A stretch of 64,000 bases of DNA, taken from Auriscalpium vulgare. Lineage: Eukaryota > Basidiomycota > Agaricomycetes > Russulales > Auriscalpiaceae. Shown piece after piece: positions 52,221 through 62,519 of this stretch (within the stretch, counting starts at the first letter, position 1; every line of letters begins with the position of its first letter). The notes below the pieces were generated by a model that saw nothing but the letters and a program-made list of their open reading frames with translations, was not told the DNA's origin and did not search any database. A program made the translations under genes and the position numbers. The stretch covers positions 2,294,001-2,358,000 of the forward strand of contig JAHBBC010000002.1 of the NCBI GenBank assembly GCA_019915015.1, written 5' to 3'.

Positions 52221-52720
52221 CTATTGTTCGTAGAATTCGGGGCCTTGAGCGTCCGTGTACCACCGCGGCTGCTTGCCCACAGCCTTCGTCAGTGCATCAA
52301 CTTGCGCCTGGATGGGGCGCAAGTGATACTCCTCCTCTGAGCAAATGGAGATCATTTGCGACTCCCCACCGTTCTCGCCAAAGATGAACTGGAGCGAGAG
52401 CGTTGATATCATGGTCCAGCGCTCCAAGCACTGCATGGCTGACGCCATGAGACTGATATCGTTCATGGTCGCCGCTTTTTCTGGTCGGACGGCCTTGCGC
52501 CCGTACTCAATGAGCCATTCTTCGGAGACTTCATAGCCATAGAACTGCACGCGTGGGTTGGTGAGGATATCGGGAGGTAGTGGGAGGTGCATAGGCGTTC
52601 TGGTGCGCGGTTTGCGAACGACTGTAGTATCCGCAAGCTGTGGCACGTCAGATGGCGCGGGACCTAACGCATGCTAAGACACACCTGAAGTTTCTGTACG
52701 TCCGCAGTCAGAGTCTGCAT
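52221..52720 (-). CDS. Conserved uncharacterised protein, 150 aa (family copy 2, intact)
   Basis: Same exon pattern as 49495-49994, shifted by exactly 2726 bp: 52720-52685, intron, then 52637-52221. It differs from that copy by a modest number of residues (MQTLTADVQKLQ; PPDILTNPRVQFYGYEVSEE; DISLMASAMQCLERW) and keeps the same C-terminus. It stands head-to-head with the 309-aa gene, 344 bp between the two start codons, so the pair may share a promoter region. The decayed pair at 32.3-33.3 kb has the same layout. Confidence 0.7.
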
Positions 52721-53064
52721 GTCGCGAAGAAGAAGGTGCAGGCGGACAATGAGACTCAAGAGGGAAGGACTAGGGAAGACCGCGGCGGCTTAAACTTTGA
52801 AGGCCATCGCTTGATTATGTAATGTTCATTGTGTGCCCAATTCGGGCGGCGGCGAGGCGGGAGCAATTAACGAGAGCCACCGCCCGCACAACTTGGCAAG
52901 AAGTGCTGCATTGGTGCACACAATGAGGAGCTCATTGTAAGTAATCCATTGTGCATTATTTCTATTGTCATCCTATCCCGGCACACAATACATGTCGTGT
53001 TGTATAAATATTTACAGCCGGAATTACAGCTATAGGACAATACTCTCATCCTCCTGCGCAAACA
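52721..53064. promoter_or_regulatory. Shared intergenic region of a divergent gene pair
   Basis: 344 bp between the starts of the 150-aa (minus) and 309-aa (plus) genes. A TATAAATA-like stretch (about 53003-53010) sits some 55 bp upstream of the plus-strand ATG. No other motif is recognised. The bidirectional-promoter role is inferred from layout only. Confidence 0.35.
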
Positions 53065-54111
53065 ATGTCGCGATCGTCGCCGCCTCGCACCCCCGCCGCG
53101 GCCCAATCTTCTGTGACCGCTCCCGGACATAATGATCTGACACTCCTTTCCCCCATCCGACTCGTCCACGCCAGTGGCGCAAGTCAGTCAGCTGCCCGTG
53201 GAACTACTCCACACTTCTCCCTTCGCCCTTCAGCACAATAGCCCGTCTTCGTCCAGAATTTAAACTGGCCCTCGCCATTATCTCTGTCGCGGATGACTTG
53301 CGCGAATCCTCCTGGTATGGCCCATGGCACATTGCCATCGACTACCTCTTCGCTCCCGCGAACACTCCCTCCGCCATGACTATCACTCATCCGCAGTATT
53401 CGCTGGTTCGCCTCTACGATGTCAATGCATCCGAGTCTCCAAGCGACCGGGAGGATCACGGTGGTGACACCAGCGGTCAGTCCAGTCAGCGTCGCATTGC
53501 GCCGGTCACTCCGCCACGGAAGGCCTTGAAACGCAAGCGCCTCGACCCAGCAACCCCGCAGACGCCAGAGAAGAAGCTTAGCCCCATCCAAAAGCGGTCC
53601 ATGCGTATCCCCGACTATGTGGAGCGTTTGCACAACCTCATATTGAGGCCGGACGGAAGTCCGGAGGACCCGCCTCAGATTTATCGCAGTCGGAACGTCT
53701 TACTCGCAGGCGGCAGAGGTGAAGCCTCATGTCCCAATAGGACGCAATGTGGCCGTCGTCTTCCTCGCTGCGCGCAAGCAGGCCATGGAGCAGGCCCGCC
53801 ATGCATTCGCGGGGGATCAGGATCTCAAGGAGATCGGCGTCTTGCTCTGCGTCGGGAGGAAGTGGTCGTACACCGAGTTTTCCAAGGAGCACCTACCTGC
53901 CACGCCGCAGCCGTTCGATGACGCTGCGTACACGAGCTCGTCAACCGGCTCAGAAGAGAATGAGGCTGATCTGCCCATTCCGCCGCTTCAAGCCGCATTT
54001 GGAGGAGCAATGTGGTTGGATCTTCAGGACAGTGAGGGCCGCACGGAGCGTGCGTTTGTCCTGATCAGGGAGCGGATCCAGCACATGCACCGCGACATGT
54101 GGTTTCAATGA
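53065..54111 (+). CDS. Conserved uncharacterised protein, 309 aa
   Basis: Proposed exons 53065-53182, 53242-53658 and 53717-54111; the frame stays open and the last exon boundary agrees with the truncated copy at 32950. The N-terminus is Ser/Pro-rich, followed by FKLALAIISVADDLRESSWYG, then a basic Pro/Lys-rich linker (TPPRKALKRKR, a possible nuclear signal). The conserved C-terminal half contains RIPDYVERLHNLILRPDGKV, AVVFLAARKQAMEQARHAF, LKEIGVLLCVGRKWSYTE and FGGAMWLDLQDSEGRTERAF. The IPD...(x)VK...Q-helix layout is loosely like PD-(D/E)XK folds, but that is not established. Function unknown. It is divergent with the 150-aa gene. Confidence 0.7.
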
Positions 54112-54675
54112 ATGGCAGGTGCTTTGCGATTACTTACGGACAGGAACGTCCAAGGGAATTGTATGCTTATGCGCGCATACGTAGTAGTGAATGCAGCAAC
54201 GATTGAATTCTCCTCGTAGTGTGGCCGGAAGCCGGCGTCGAAATAAATATCGCGTTCTCGCCCAGTACCAGCGTCCTCCGCTCCAATATTGAGAACGTGC
54301 GCGACCTAACGGACTAGCTTATGGGACGGGCGGCTCCTGCGGGCAGTTCATCACTCTCCCAGACGTTCTCTGCGACAGTGTTTGCAAGGATGTGAGGGAT
54401 TGAATATGCGAAAGTCCCCTTGACTTGGTCAGAACTCCACTAAATCACGTATACAAGCAAACAAAAATGTGCCATGTTGTACTGTGGTGATACTGCGAAT
54501 GAGCATCCAATAAAAAGGTTTCTGTGACGAGGCCATAGCTAATGATGCAGCAGCCTAACAGCGATAGTTGCGGAGACATTTGATATCTAAATGATGTGGA
54601 AGAAATCAGGCATTGGCTAGGGTACATTAAATGTCAGGAACAGAGAGAAAGGGAACAGTCCATAAGCACGAAGCA
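54112..54675. other. Intergenic, convergent 3' ends
   Basis: About 560 bp between the 3' ends of the 309-aa gene and the Zds1 homologue. No ORF or repeat of note. Confidence 0.55.
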
Positions 54676-55217
54676 CTATCGGCGTCGCTGCTGCTGCTGT
54701 TGCCACACAGCCAGCGGCAGATCCTCCTCCTCGCCGCCACCAGCCACCCCCTCGCTCGTCCTCGGTCTCCGGGTATTGTTCGGCGCCACCGCGTGCGCAC
54801 TCGTCGCCTTCCGTGGCTTCCCCACCCCGTTCACCAGCTGCACACCCGGCGGCGCGACCGCAGTCGCCGACTGTGTGCGCGACGGCGCCTTGCCCGCGCC
54901 TGGCACTGCGTACTTGCCCTCCGCGCCTGGCACGGCGTTGTAGCGGTTCTGCCCCGGTGGTGGCGAGCGCGAGCGGCCGGGCGACGAGTTCCGCGGCGGC
55001 GAGGGCGACGACGACATCGTGCGCCCGGCAGGCGGAGGCGTCTGCACGGGCACGCCCTGCCACGCCTGTGCCTGCGTGTGTTCCAGCGGCGGCCGCGCTC
55101 CCGGCGGAAGCTGCGGCGAGCCGCCGCGTGCGTTCTGCTGGGAGTGCACGAACGGATTGTGTGCGCTGTGTGGCTGTGGTGAAATGGGCTGCCCGACGTA
55201 GTGGTGTTGCTGCTGCA

Positions 55218-55258
<41 letters not shown>

Positions 55259-57474
55259 AGTATGTGTGGCTGTTGCTGCTGAGAAGGAGAGCCCGGCTGG
55301 CCGCCTGGCGGGTATCCTGCAGCGGGCGCAGACGATGGACGCAACATCACGGGGCCGCCGTACCCGTACTCCTGTTCCATCGCGCGGTGCTGCATGTCGT
55401 ACTGCGGTCCGCGCACAGGCATCTCTGCCCGACGCCCGCCTGCCGGGGGGCCCCCAGCAGGCGCCGTCTTCGTCAGACTCCGCCGGCCCTGCGTCTTCTG
55501 CTCTGCCCGTTCACGCTCCTTCTCCGCCTGCTCAGCCTCCGCCCGCTCGCGCTCGAGCTTATCCTGCCTCTCCTTCTCCTCCCGCTCCCGCTGCTCCTTC
55601 TCCGCCGGCGCGCCCACCTGAGGCTGACCCGGTGTCACTGCCGCACCCGCTGCTGGCTGCGCTGACTGCGTCTTGTTGATCACGCCGAGGTACCAGAACA
55701 TCAGGTTGCTGATGAGCACCTGCTCGTAGAGCGGCCGCCGCGGGTTGGCGAGCTTGATGTGGCTGAGGCGGTAGATCGCGCGCTCGACGTGGATGGGGTA
55801 TCGCGAGTAGTTGTCGACGCCGGCGGGTTGCGGGGACGCGGGAGGAGCGTAGCCTTTTGAAGACTTGGACGCGCCGAGGAGCGCGACGGCCGCCTCACGC
55901 CCCTGTGTGTGGTTGAGCCCCGGCGGTGGGCTCTCCTCTGCCTTTTTCTTCGAGCCAAATAATGACCCGAAGAAACCCGACTCTTTCTCCTTCTCGCGCT
56001 CGCGCTCCTTCTCTTTTTTCGTCTTCTTCTCGCCGCCCCACTTGAAGAGCCCCTTTTTGTCCTTGTCCTTGTCCTTATCACGCCTGTAGTCGGGCGATTG
56101 TGACGGCGGCGGGGTCGCGCGTAGTGGCTCGGGGGCACTGGGGCGGGGAGACTCGGTAGCACGCGAGTCTGGTGAAGGCGTGCGCGACGGCTCGGACGGC
56201 TCCACAGGTGACTGGAGTGACTGGACTCGTTGAGGTACGGGATGCTGGAGCACGGGCTGGAGGGGTGGTAGGGCGGGAACAGGAGGGATTGGTGGAACGG
56301 GGAGAGCGGGTGGCGCAGGCTCGACATCTGCTCGCGCAGGAGGTGGTGGGGGAGATATGGATATTCGAACTGGCGGTGATATAGGAGAACTGAAAGGGAG
56401 CTTCGCCTCTTCGTCTGATACTTCATCGGTAGCGTACGCATCGTAAATGGCCGACTCGGCGCTGTATGAGTCTGGCCGCACGAGGCGTGGCGGCTCGTCA
56501 TTGATGCTCGCGTTGCTGAGCACACGCTGACGGCGCGGCGACTGAGCATCGCCACTGTGGTCGCTCGTCGAAAGATCGCTCGACGAGCGCGGCTCCGGGG
56601 GGGCCTCCGCGGAGCGCGGGGGCTGCGCGCCTGCACCTCTCCGCGTTGCATTAAAGCGATGCGCGCCCTCGCCCGTCTGACCCGGCTTGCGAATTTTTGT
56701 GCGCGCTGCCCGCCGCAAAATCTGGCCTGGGCGGGGAACGATGATGGGCGCATCCGCATCCTCCGCAAGGTCAGGCATATTGTCCATATTGTCGACCACT
56801 GAGGGCGTCTGTGAGCACGCGACGCGCTTAGAACTGGGGGATTACGCACCTGAGGGCGCCATGTTCATGCTCATGCTGCGACGCAGCACATTGCGCAGCT
56901 TGCTAGGATCACGGCTCTGCGAGGCTTCCTCCGCGAGCTCGTCAAGCTTCTCGAGATCCTTGATCGTGAGCTGTGGGCCAGTGCTCTGGTAGAGGCTGGA
57001 GCGGTTCCGTCGGAGCGGCACGACGCGGTCCTCATCGTCTCCCTCGTGTTCTGACGGCGAATACTGGCGGCTTAGCATCGATTTCTTGCGTCCGAGGCCC
57101 GTTGAAGCGCCGCTGACGGAGCGGGCGAGCACACCAGTGGTGCCGTCGGCTGGGGCGGCGTGCTCCTTGAGGAAGTTGCGAAACTGGGCGGGGTCGATCT
57201 CTGGGTGCATGTTGGCGGGGACCCAGAAGAGGTGGAAGGGGTCGTCGGCGGGGCTGGCGACACCCTGGTCGGAGCCATCCTCGAGGGAGTGCGAGTCGCT
57301 GCTGGAGTCGTCGGGGCTCCAGTAGCCCGCTTGGGCGGCAGCGGCGTGGGCGGCGGCAGTGGGGAGATCAGGGTCAAGGATGAGCGCGCCGGGGCCGCCC
57401 TGTGCAGTCGAGCGCCGCCGTATGTCGCGCAGGTTCTCGACCTCGCGCTGGATCTCGTCGTGGGAGGGCTGCAT
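54676..57474 (-). CDS. zds1: Zds1-family protein (about 915 aa)
   Basis: Two exons, 57474-56850 and 56798-54676, joined by a 51-nt GTGCGT...CTCAG intron; the frame is open across it. The first exon begins MQPSHDEIQREVENLRDIRR and carries the N-terminal Zds motif FHLFWVPANMHPEIDPAQF. The second has long Pro/Ser-rich disordered stretches, a Lys/Glu-rich block (KEKERERE) with GLFKWGG and GFFGSLFGSKKK, and then the Zds C-terminal domain (HVERAIYRLSHIKLANPRR, QVLISNLMFWYLGV). A 13-Gln run and other Gln/Pro-rich sequence follow to the end. In yeasts Zds proteins bind the PP2A B-subunit Cdc55 through this C-terminal domain and control PP2A location, mitotic entry, polarity and stress responses. The long tail beyond the domain is unusual compared with yeast proteins. 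The start is the first in-frame ATG with a conserved helix after it. Confidence 0.9.
55195..55280 (-). repeat. CAG/CTG triplet-rich tract encoding poly-Gln
   Basis: Runs of GCTGCTGTTG on the plus strand encode a 13-Gln run and neighbouring Gln-rich residues in the Zds1 homologue. Such tracts change length by slippage. Confidence 0.8.
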
Positions 57475-57975
57475 CTGAGCTGGGGGGCGGTTAGGCCGCC
57501 ATTCAACTCAGGCGGACGAGTGGCAGGGGACGTACGGCGAGGCCTGGAGCGGCGGTAGCGTCGGCGGCGTCGTGGCAACCGTTGAAAGAGAGAAGGGGAA
57601 CGGTGAGGGCGCCTGTGAGGTCGTCGTCGACGGCGGTCAAGATTACTTGTGGCTGTCGGCGCCCACGGCAGGCACATGCAGATATGTCATATTTTGTCTT
57701 CTGACCACTGTCAGCTCGCAAAAGTATCCAGACAACCGCAATCCTCGCATTCTTTCATCTATGTCCGCCTAACATTTTGCTGATTTCCTTGAGCAAGTAA
57801 ACTGCGCTCCGCATTTCAACAGCGATCTCTGGATGGTCCGCAAGTAGACATGTGGGACCTTCAGTTCCCACGCGTGGTCCACGCGGTCTCCCAACCCCGT
57901 AAAATCCGTTCATCATAACCATCGTCATATTTTGAGAACCTTCGTCATATTTTGAGATTTATGGCAACGACTACA
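57475..57975. other. 5' flank of the Zds1 homologue
   Basis: No gene. It contains the presumed promoter and 5' untranslated region of the minus-strand gene. A TTCGTCATATTTTGAGA-type stretch is present twice in near-tandem near 57928-57958. Confidence 0.45.
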
Positions 57976-58997
57976 CACCGCGGGTTGCCCCAAATCGCTC
58001 CCGGCGTGTAAGCGGCGGGGATGTGGGATCTATCCCGCATCTACGCCATTTATGCGCAGAATCGCCGCGACGCGCAAAAGTAGCGGCGAGACGGGATCGC
58101 CGCCGTTTCTGCGCCGGTTCTATCCCAGATTCGCGCCACTTCTGCGCATGTAGCAGATTCAGGACCCTGGCCGGCTTGGTTTGCTTTATTCACGGCATAT
58201 TGCAATATACTGTATGCAGGATTATGCTACACATGGGACAGTCTACGGTACAAATGACTACAATACCCGTCACCCCCGCTCACGTCGCCCTTCGCTCACC
58301 TGCAGGGCTGTCTCAGCGGCTCTGTAGCACGTCACAATGAGCAATCAGATAGGACAGACGTGAAGAATACTGACCGTGGCCGAAGAAGCATGGAGCTCGA
58401 GAAAGCAAACTAAATGCATAGGATGAGCCGAGTCCGATGTACAGACTGAGTGTAGCGGACTTACCTCCACTGCAATCGGGGCCTACGACAAAAAGGTGAG
58501 TAACAGCACCCCAAAAGAGACATATAGCACTCATCCGGAGCGCATATATCCACCTTGCGATGCCCTCGAGGCCTCTGCACCGGGTGTGGCGCGCATACCT
58601 GGGCTGGGCACACCATCGACGTTGCTCGCTAGTAAGCTGAGGAGTCGACATTCGTAGGCTGAATGAGGGGACGAGTCTTGGAGGCAGGGCGGGAGGGCAG
58701 GGCGTGCGGGTGAGGGAGGTGGTGGTGTGGGGGAAAGAGAGATCATGAAGAGACAAGTCGAGAGGTCGCGGTATAAGTGAGCGACGACGTGTTGTTTGCG
58801 CGTTGTTTGGCTGTAGCAGCGCGGCACTGGCTCGGCATCGTGTGTGCTGAATCTATCTGGTGGCGATTTAGGTCGCAAATTTACGCTCGGGGTAATTATG
58901 GCGGAAATGGCATGGTGCGTCGATTTGGCGGAAAGGTAGCGTAAATATTGTATCTACTCCATATCTATCTGGAGGCGATTTAGGGCAACCCGCGGTG
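57976..58997. mobile_element. MITE-like element with ~28-bp terminal inverted repeats
   Basis: Left end CACCGCGGGTTGCCCC-AAATCGC (57976 onward) and right end GCGATTTAGGGCAACCCGCGGTG (to 58997) are inverted copies with about three mismatches. ACA lies on both outer sides and could be a 3-bp target duplication. About 1.0 kb of internal sequence has no transposase. A second internal copy of the TCTGGNGGCGATTTAGG part lies at 58857-58875. An ORF at 58313-58756 (minus) has no domain and is not called as a gene. Confidence 0.5.
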
Positions 58998-59064
58998 ACA
59001 CTCTTGCTATAGTACTGGATAATGAGGGGCTACAAAGCGCCGCAGGAACGCGGCTGAGTGTCAA

Positions 59065-59127
59065 AGCTCAGAGTAGACCGTTTTCGTTTCCGTTTCGTTT
59101 TCAAACGCCTTTCGTTTTCGATTCGGC
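59065..59127 (+). repeat. Left terminal inverted repeat of the Harbinger element
   Basis: Begins AGCTCAGAGTAGACCG and continues as GTTTTCGTTTCCGTTTCG-type sequence to ATTCGGC. It is the reverse complement of 62380-62442 and identical to the left end of copy 2 at 62457, except for the missing outer GGGG. Confidence 0.9.
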
Positions 59128-59258
59128 CCGCGGCATAAGTGACCCGATGTGTGACAATCGTGTGACTTTAGGTGACGCTCGCGTTGTGCGGCGTCTTCGT
59201 GTCTCACACACTCATTCCCTCGCGATACCTCCTTAATCTACACTCTCCTACTCTCTTA

Positions 59259-60855
59259 ATGCCCCGGAAACGCGGCCGCTCGGACTCCGACCAGCCTGAG
59301 ACAGCTCCGGGCAAGAAATCCCGTGAGGAGAACATCAGCTGGGGCACAAATAAGAAGCCAAATGAGCTGCTCCTGCAGCTCATCACGGAGCTCGAACAGC
59401 CGCAAAATCGCAAGGTTATGTTTGGTAACAAGCGTGGTGAGGTATGCAGGTGGCCCACGCATCATCTGGGCTTTGTTACTGACATCTTTCCAGAAGAAAA
59501 GCGGAGAAAGTAAGGTCGCAGCGGGTCAGCGGCTTGCTCGCATCCTCTGGAAGGATGCTCCGGACTCGGATTTCGTCAGTCTGGGAGCAAAGGTGCTCGG
59601 GAAAATAAATCAGTATGTCCATACCCTTATTGGATGCCTCATACGTGCTCACAGGCTTGTGTAGGCTACGCATCACCTATCACTCCAAGGTTCGGCGCAT
59701 TAAGTGCACGGGTGGAGGTGTCCTCACTGGGAATGAGGCCATCGTCGACACAGGTGATGCCGACGATGGTCCAGATGAGTATTTGGTCTGCTACATAGGG
59801 CCAGATGGCCCATCCGAGGATACCGATGCACGCCACAAGAATATCTGGCGTAAGTTCATTTTGTGATCTCCGATGAGCACGCTGGAGGCTAACACATCCT
59901 GTGCAGAGGAGATCGAGGCCGAGTTCGCTGTCTTCCCCCGAATTCACGCGATCCTTGCCACCCGCCCAAATGAAAACCCGATCATCATCACGACTGGGGT
60001 TGGTCCGGACGGTCACCGCACAGTGCACTATCAGCCTCCCGACGACGCGCCACCTGTGCGGCAACCGCGCGAAGAGGACATAGACCCCGTCCTACGCGTT
60101 CACGATGGCCCGGCGCCTCTCGCGCAAGACTCTTCTGCGACCGCACCCGGCCCGGGATCGCCACCGCAGACGCCACACACTCCCAAAGAGAACCGCGTGC
60201 CGCCCTCGTCGCAAGCAAGTGCGAAGAAGACTCCCGCACACCTGTCGGAAGAGAAGCTGGAGAGCTTGAAGGGTCGCTTCAAGCCCACGTCACGCACCGG
60301 CATTCAAGACATACTGAAGGAGTCCATCGAGTAAGTAATACTAGTTGTTGGTAATGCACGTGGACTAATTCATGTGGCAGGCGTAGCTTTGCGGTGTCAA
60401 AGGAAGAGAACATCCGCAAAGCTGTCGACAGGCTGCGCGATGACATGAATAGTCTTCGCCAAGACGCTCGCGATCGCCACGACCGCCTCTTTCGTGAGCT
60501 GCAGATTGGCTTGTGGACGAACGATGAGTATCGCCGCAAGTCGGAAGCACTTGACGATGACCTTCAGCTGCAGCTTCAAGATCTCCGTGAAAATATATCG
60601 CGCCTTCAGAATCCTCCTCTGGTTGTCGCCGCCGCTACGCCCGCTCGTTCCATCTCACGCACGGGCTCTATGTCAACCGCTGCATCGACGCCTTCATCTC
60701 TGCCGCGCGCATCGACACCTCCGGATGATGAGCCCGAGAGCGAGATGACAAGCCAGAGAGAAAATAGTCCTCCCTGGGATGAGAGCCAGTTGGACAGAGA
60801 TCTTGGACGAGGATCATCTGTGGTTCCAGACGAGTTGGAGCGAGGCTTAGTCTGA
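59259..60855 (+). CDS. Harbinger accessory (Myb/SANT-like) protein, 461 aa
   Basis: Proposed exons: 59259-59441, 59494-59612, 59665-59849, 59907-60330, 60381-60855; all introns are GT...AG of 49-57 nt and the frame is open to TGA. It starts MPRKRGRSDSD, a basic nuclear-signal-like N-terminus, followed by a possible Myb/SANT-like helical region (ISWGTNKKPNELLLQLITEL then QRLARILWKDAP). A Pro/Ser-rich middle (TPHTPKENRVPPSSQ) follows, and then a long coiled coil (ENIRKAVDRLRDDMNSLRQD to about residue 380). In PIF/Harbinger elements the second protein binds the transposon ends and brings the transposase into the nucleus; that role is inferred from position. The first ATG is used; upstream codons in frame lack an ATG. 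Confidence 0.82.
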
Positions 60856-60970
60856 TCATTTTGCTTTTGTCCTTTCTAACTGCAGCCTCTCATTTAATGC
60901 TACACAGTCCTTTCTTCTTTCTGATTATATCTCTCTTACTCTTTACAATCTCAGATTTAATCTTGTTCAT

Positions 60971-62294
60971 TTATACAAGTCCTGCTCGTTGAGCGGCTAC
61001 TATTTCTGCCACAAGGCCACGTCTCCTAGCCTCGCAATCATCATCCTCTGTGATATCATCATCTATAGGATCATCTGGCTCCCCCCTATCGTCCTCTTCC
61101 TGAGCACGTGAGTGCCAAGTCGCAAAGCTTGTCCCACTCGCCCATCCTTCGATGTCGAGCACTGCGTTGTGCAAGATGATGCAACATGAAATCCACCGAC
61201 ACGCTCGTATATGGTCCCGATTGTAACGGATATTGAGCCGTAAGCCACGAAGGGATTGCCATCGGCCCTTGAGTGCACCCATGGTGTGTTCAGAGCGAAC
61301 GCGTAGGCGAGCTACGTGTTTGTCGAATAAGGCATTTGAGCGGTCTAACGACGCTGGTTTCTTGTGAACTGGGATGGTCCGCGAGCTGACAGGGTACGCA
61401 GAGTCACCCCATGCAAACTCGTCACCTCTGAAGAACCAGTCGGTATGCTTGACAGCTGCAGTATGCTCAAATGCAGATGCATCATGAGCAGAACCGGTCA
61501 TGCCAAGCGAATAGTCAACGATTCGTAGATTCGACGGTGTATTGCCAATCTGTGTACAGATATGTCAGTCAGGAGCTATTAGAAGATATCCAGCATACCT
61601 GGACGTTGAACCCATAGTTGCACTTCCTTGTGTAGTACGCGTCACCGTCGAGGCCGGGGCGACTGTACAGGACAACAATTGTCCCGTCGTACATCACCCA
61701 TCCCTCCCTCCAGGTGGATCCCGTGAAACCAAGCTGCTCATCAATCCACCTTTTCTCGACCTCTTTCTCCTCCTCTGTTAGCGGCCGTACAAACATCCCA
61801 TGCAAGGACATCAGCGCCTCCTGACATCTCTCCGTGTATAGCTCCACAGCGCCCTCTGAACAGCCCGCTGCACGGCTGATATCCTCGAGAGATGCGCCAT
61901 TGCCATAGCGACCCATACGGTACAGGGTCACCGCTAATTGCGTTCGGATATCCTCCTGCGGGGTGTTCGAGTTGTTCTGGAATACGGGATGACCCTCGAT
62001 GAGGCCAAGGATAGTGTCGAAGACGTGGGGAGAGACACGGAGCATGTTGATAAAGCGGTGGTGATGGGCAGGATCCTGTGCATACTCCCATGCAAGCTGG
62101 AGATTGCCGGCTTTAACGACGGGAGGACGGGGGTTGATGTAGCGGGAGGATAGGATGGTGTGAAGGATTGAGCTATCGCGTTGGAGCTGCTCCATCATAG
62201 CTGTGGCTGAAGATGGAGGCATGAGTGCCATCTGGATAGCCATATATGTGATGTATGCGTCGATAATCTCATCGTGGTAGGTAGCACGGGCCAT
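60971..62294 (-). CDS. PIF/Harbinger DDE transposase, 424 aa
   Basis: Exons 62294-61599 and 61549-60971 with a 49-nt GTATGC...CACAG intron, frame open throughout. The N-terminal part carries a helix-turn-helix-like stretch (QLAVTLYRMGRYGNGASLED, ISRAAGCSEGAVELY). The DDE_Tnp_4 nuclease follows: first Asp in VMYDGTIVVLYSRPG, second in GMTGSAHDASAFEHT, and Glu in RSEHTMGALKGRWQSLRGL, with CIILHNAVLDIEGW after it. All three catalytic residues are present. It cuts and joins DNA at the element ends and usually targets TWA. The acidic C-terminus (DDPIDDDITEDDD) is not essential to the fold. Start is the first ATG, about 90 bp inside the right inverted repeat. Confidence 0.92.
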
Positions 62295-62379
62295 GGCTGG
62301 TGGAAGAGCTCGAAAGCAATGGCGGCGGTGTCGCGCAGCGGCGTAGATTGAGTGACATTATGTAATATCACGCCGGGGC

Positions 62380-62519
62380 GCCGAATCGAAAACGAAAGGC
62401 GTTTGAAAACGAAACGGAAACGAAAACGGTCTACTCTGAGCTCCCCTAATTAGGGGAGCTCAGAGTAGACCGTTTTCGTTTCCGTTTCGTTTTCAAACGC
62501 CTTTCGTTTTCGATTCGGC
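62380..62519. repeat. Head-to-tail junction of two Harbinger copies
   Basis: Right inverted repeat of copy 1 (62380-62446), then six bases TAATTA, then the left inverted repeat of copy 2 (62453-62519). The two abutting ends make a near-perfect palindrome of about 140 bp centred on TAATTA, which equals TAA plus TTA, the two forms of the TWA target site. Confidence 0.9.

Larger units (their letters stand above)
59065..62446. mobile_element. PIF/Harbinger transposon, complete copy
   Basis: Inverted repeats of about 63 bp at 59065-59127 and 62380-62446 enclose two genes: a plus-strand accessory gene and a minus-strand DDE transposase, converging toward 60.9 kb. This two-gene layout is characteristic of PIF/Harbinger elements. 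The right end closes with CCCC followed by TAA, matching the known 3-bp TWA target preference. The left end lacks the terminal four G bases, which are present in the second copy, so it is slightly eroded or was altered at insertion. Confidence 0.88.

Noticed and set aside
53652..53790. PD-(D/E)XK nuclease assignment for the 309-aa family
   Set aside because: The spacing of Asp, Asp/Glu-x-Lys and a following Gln helix is only suggestive and depends on the intron model; a fold search is needed before naming it.
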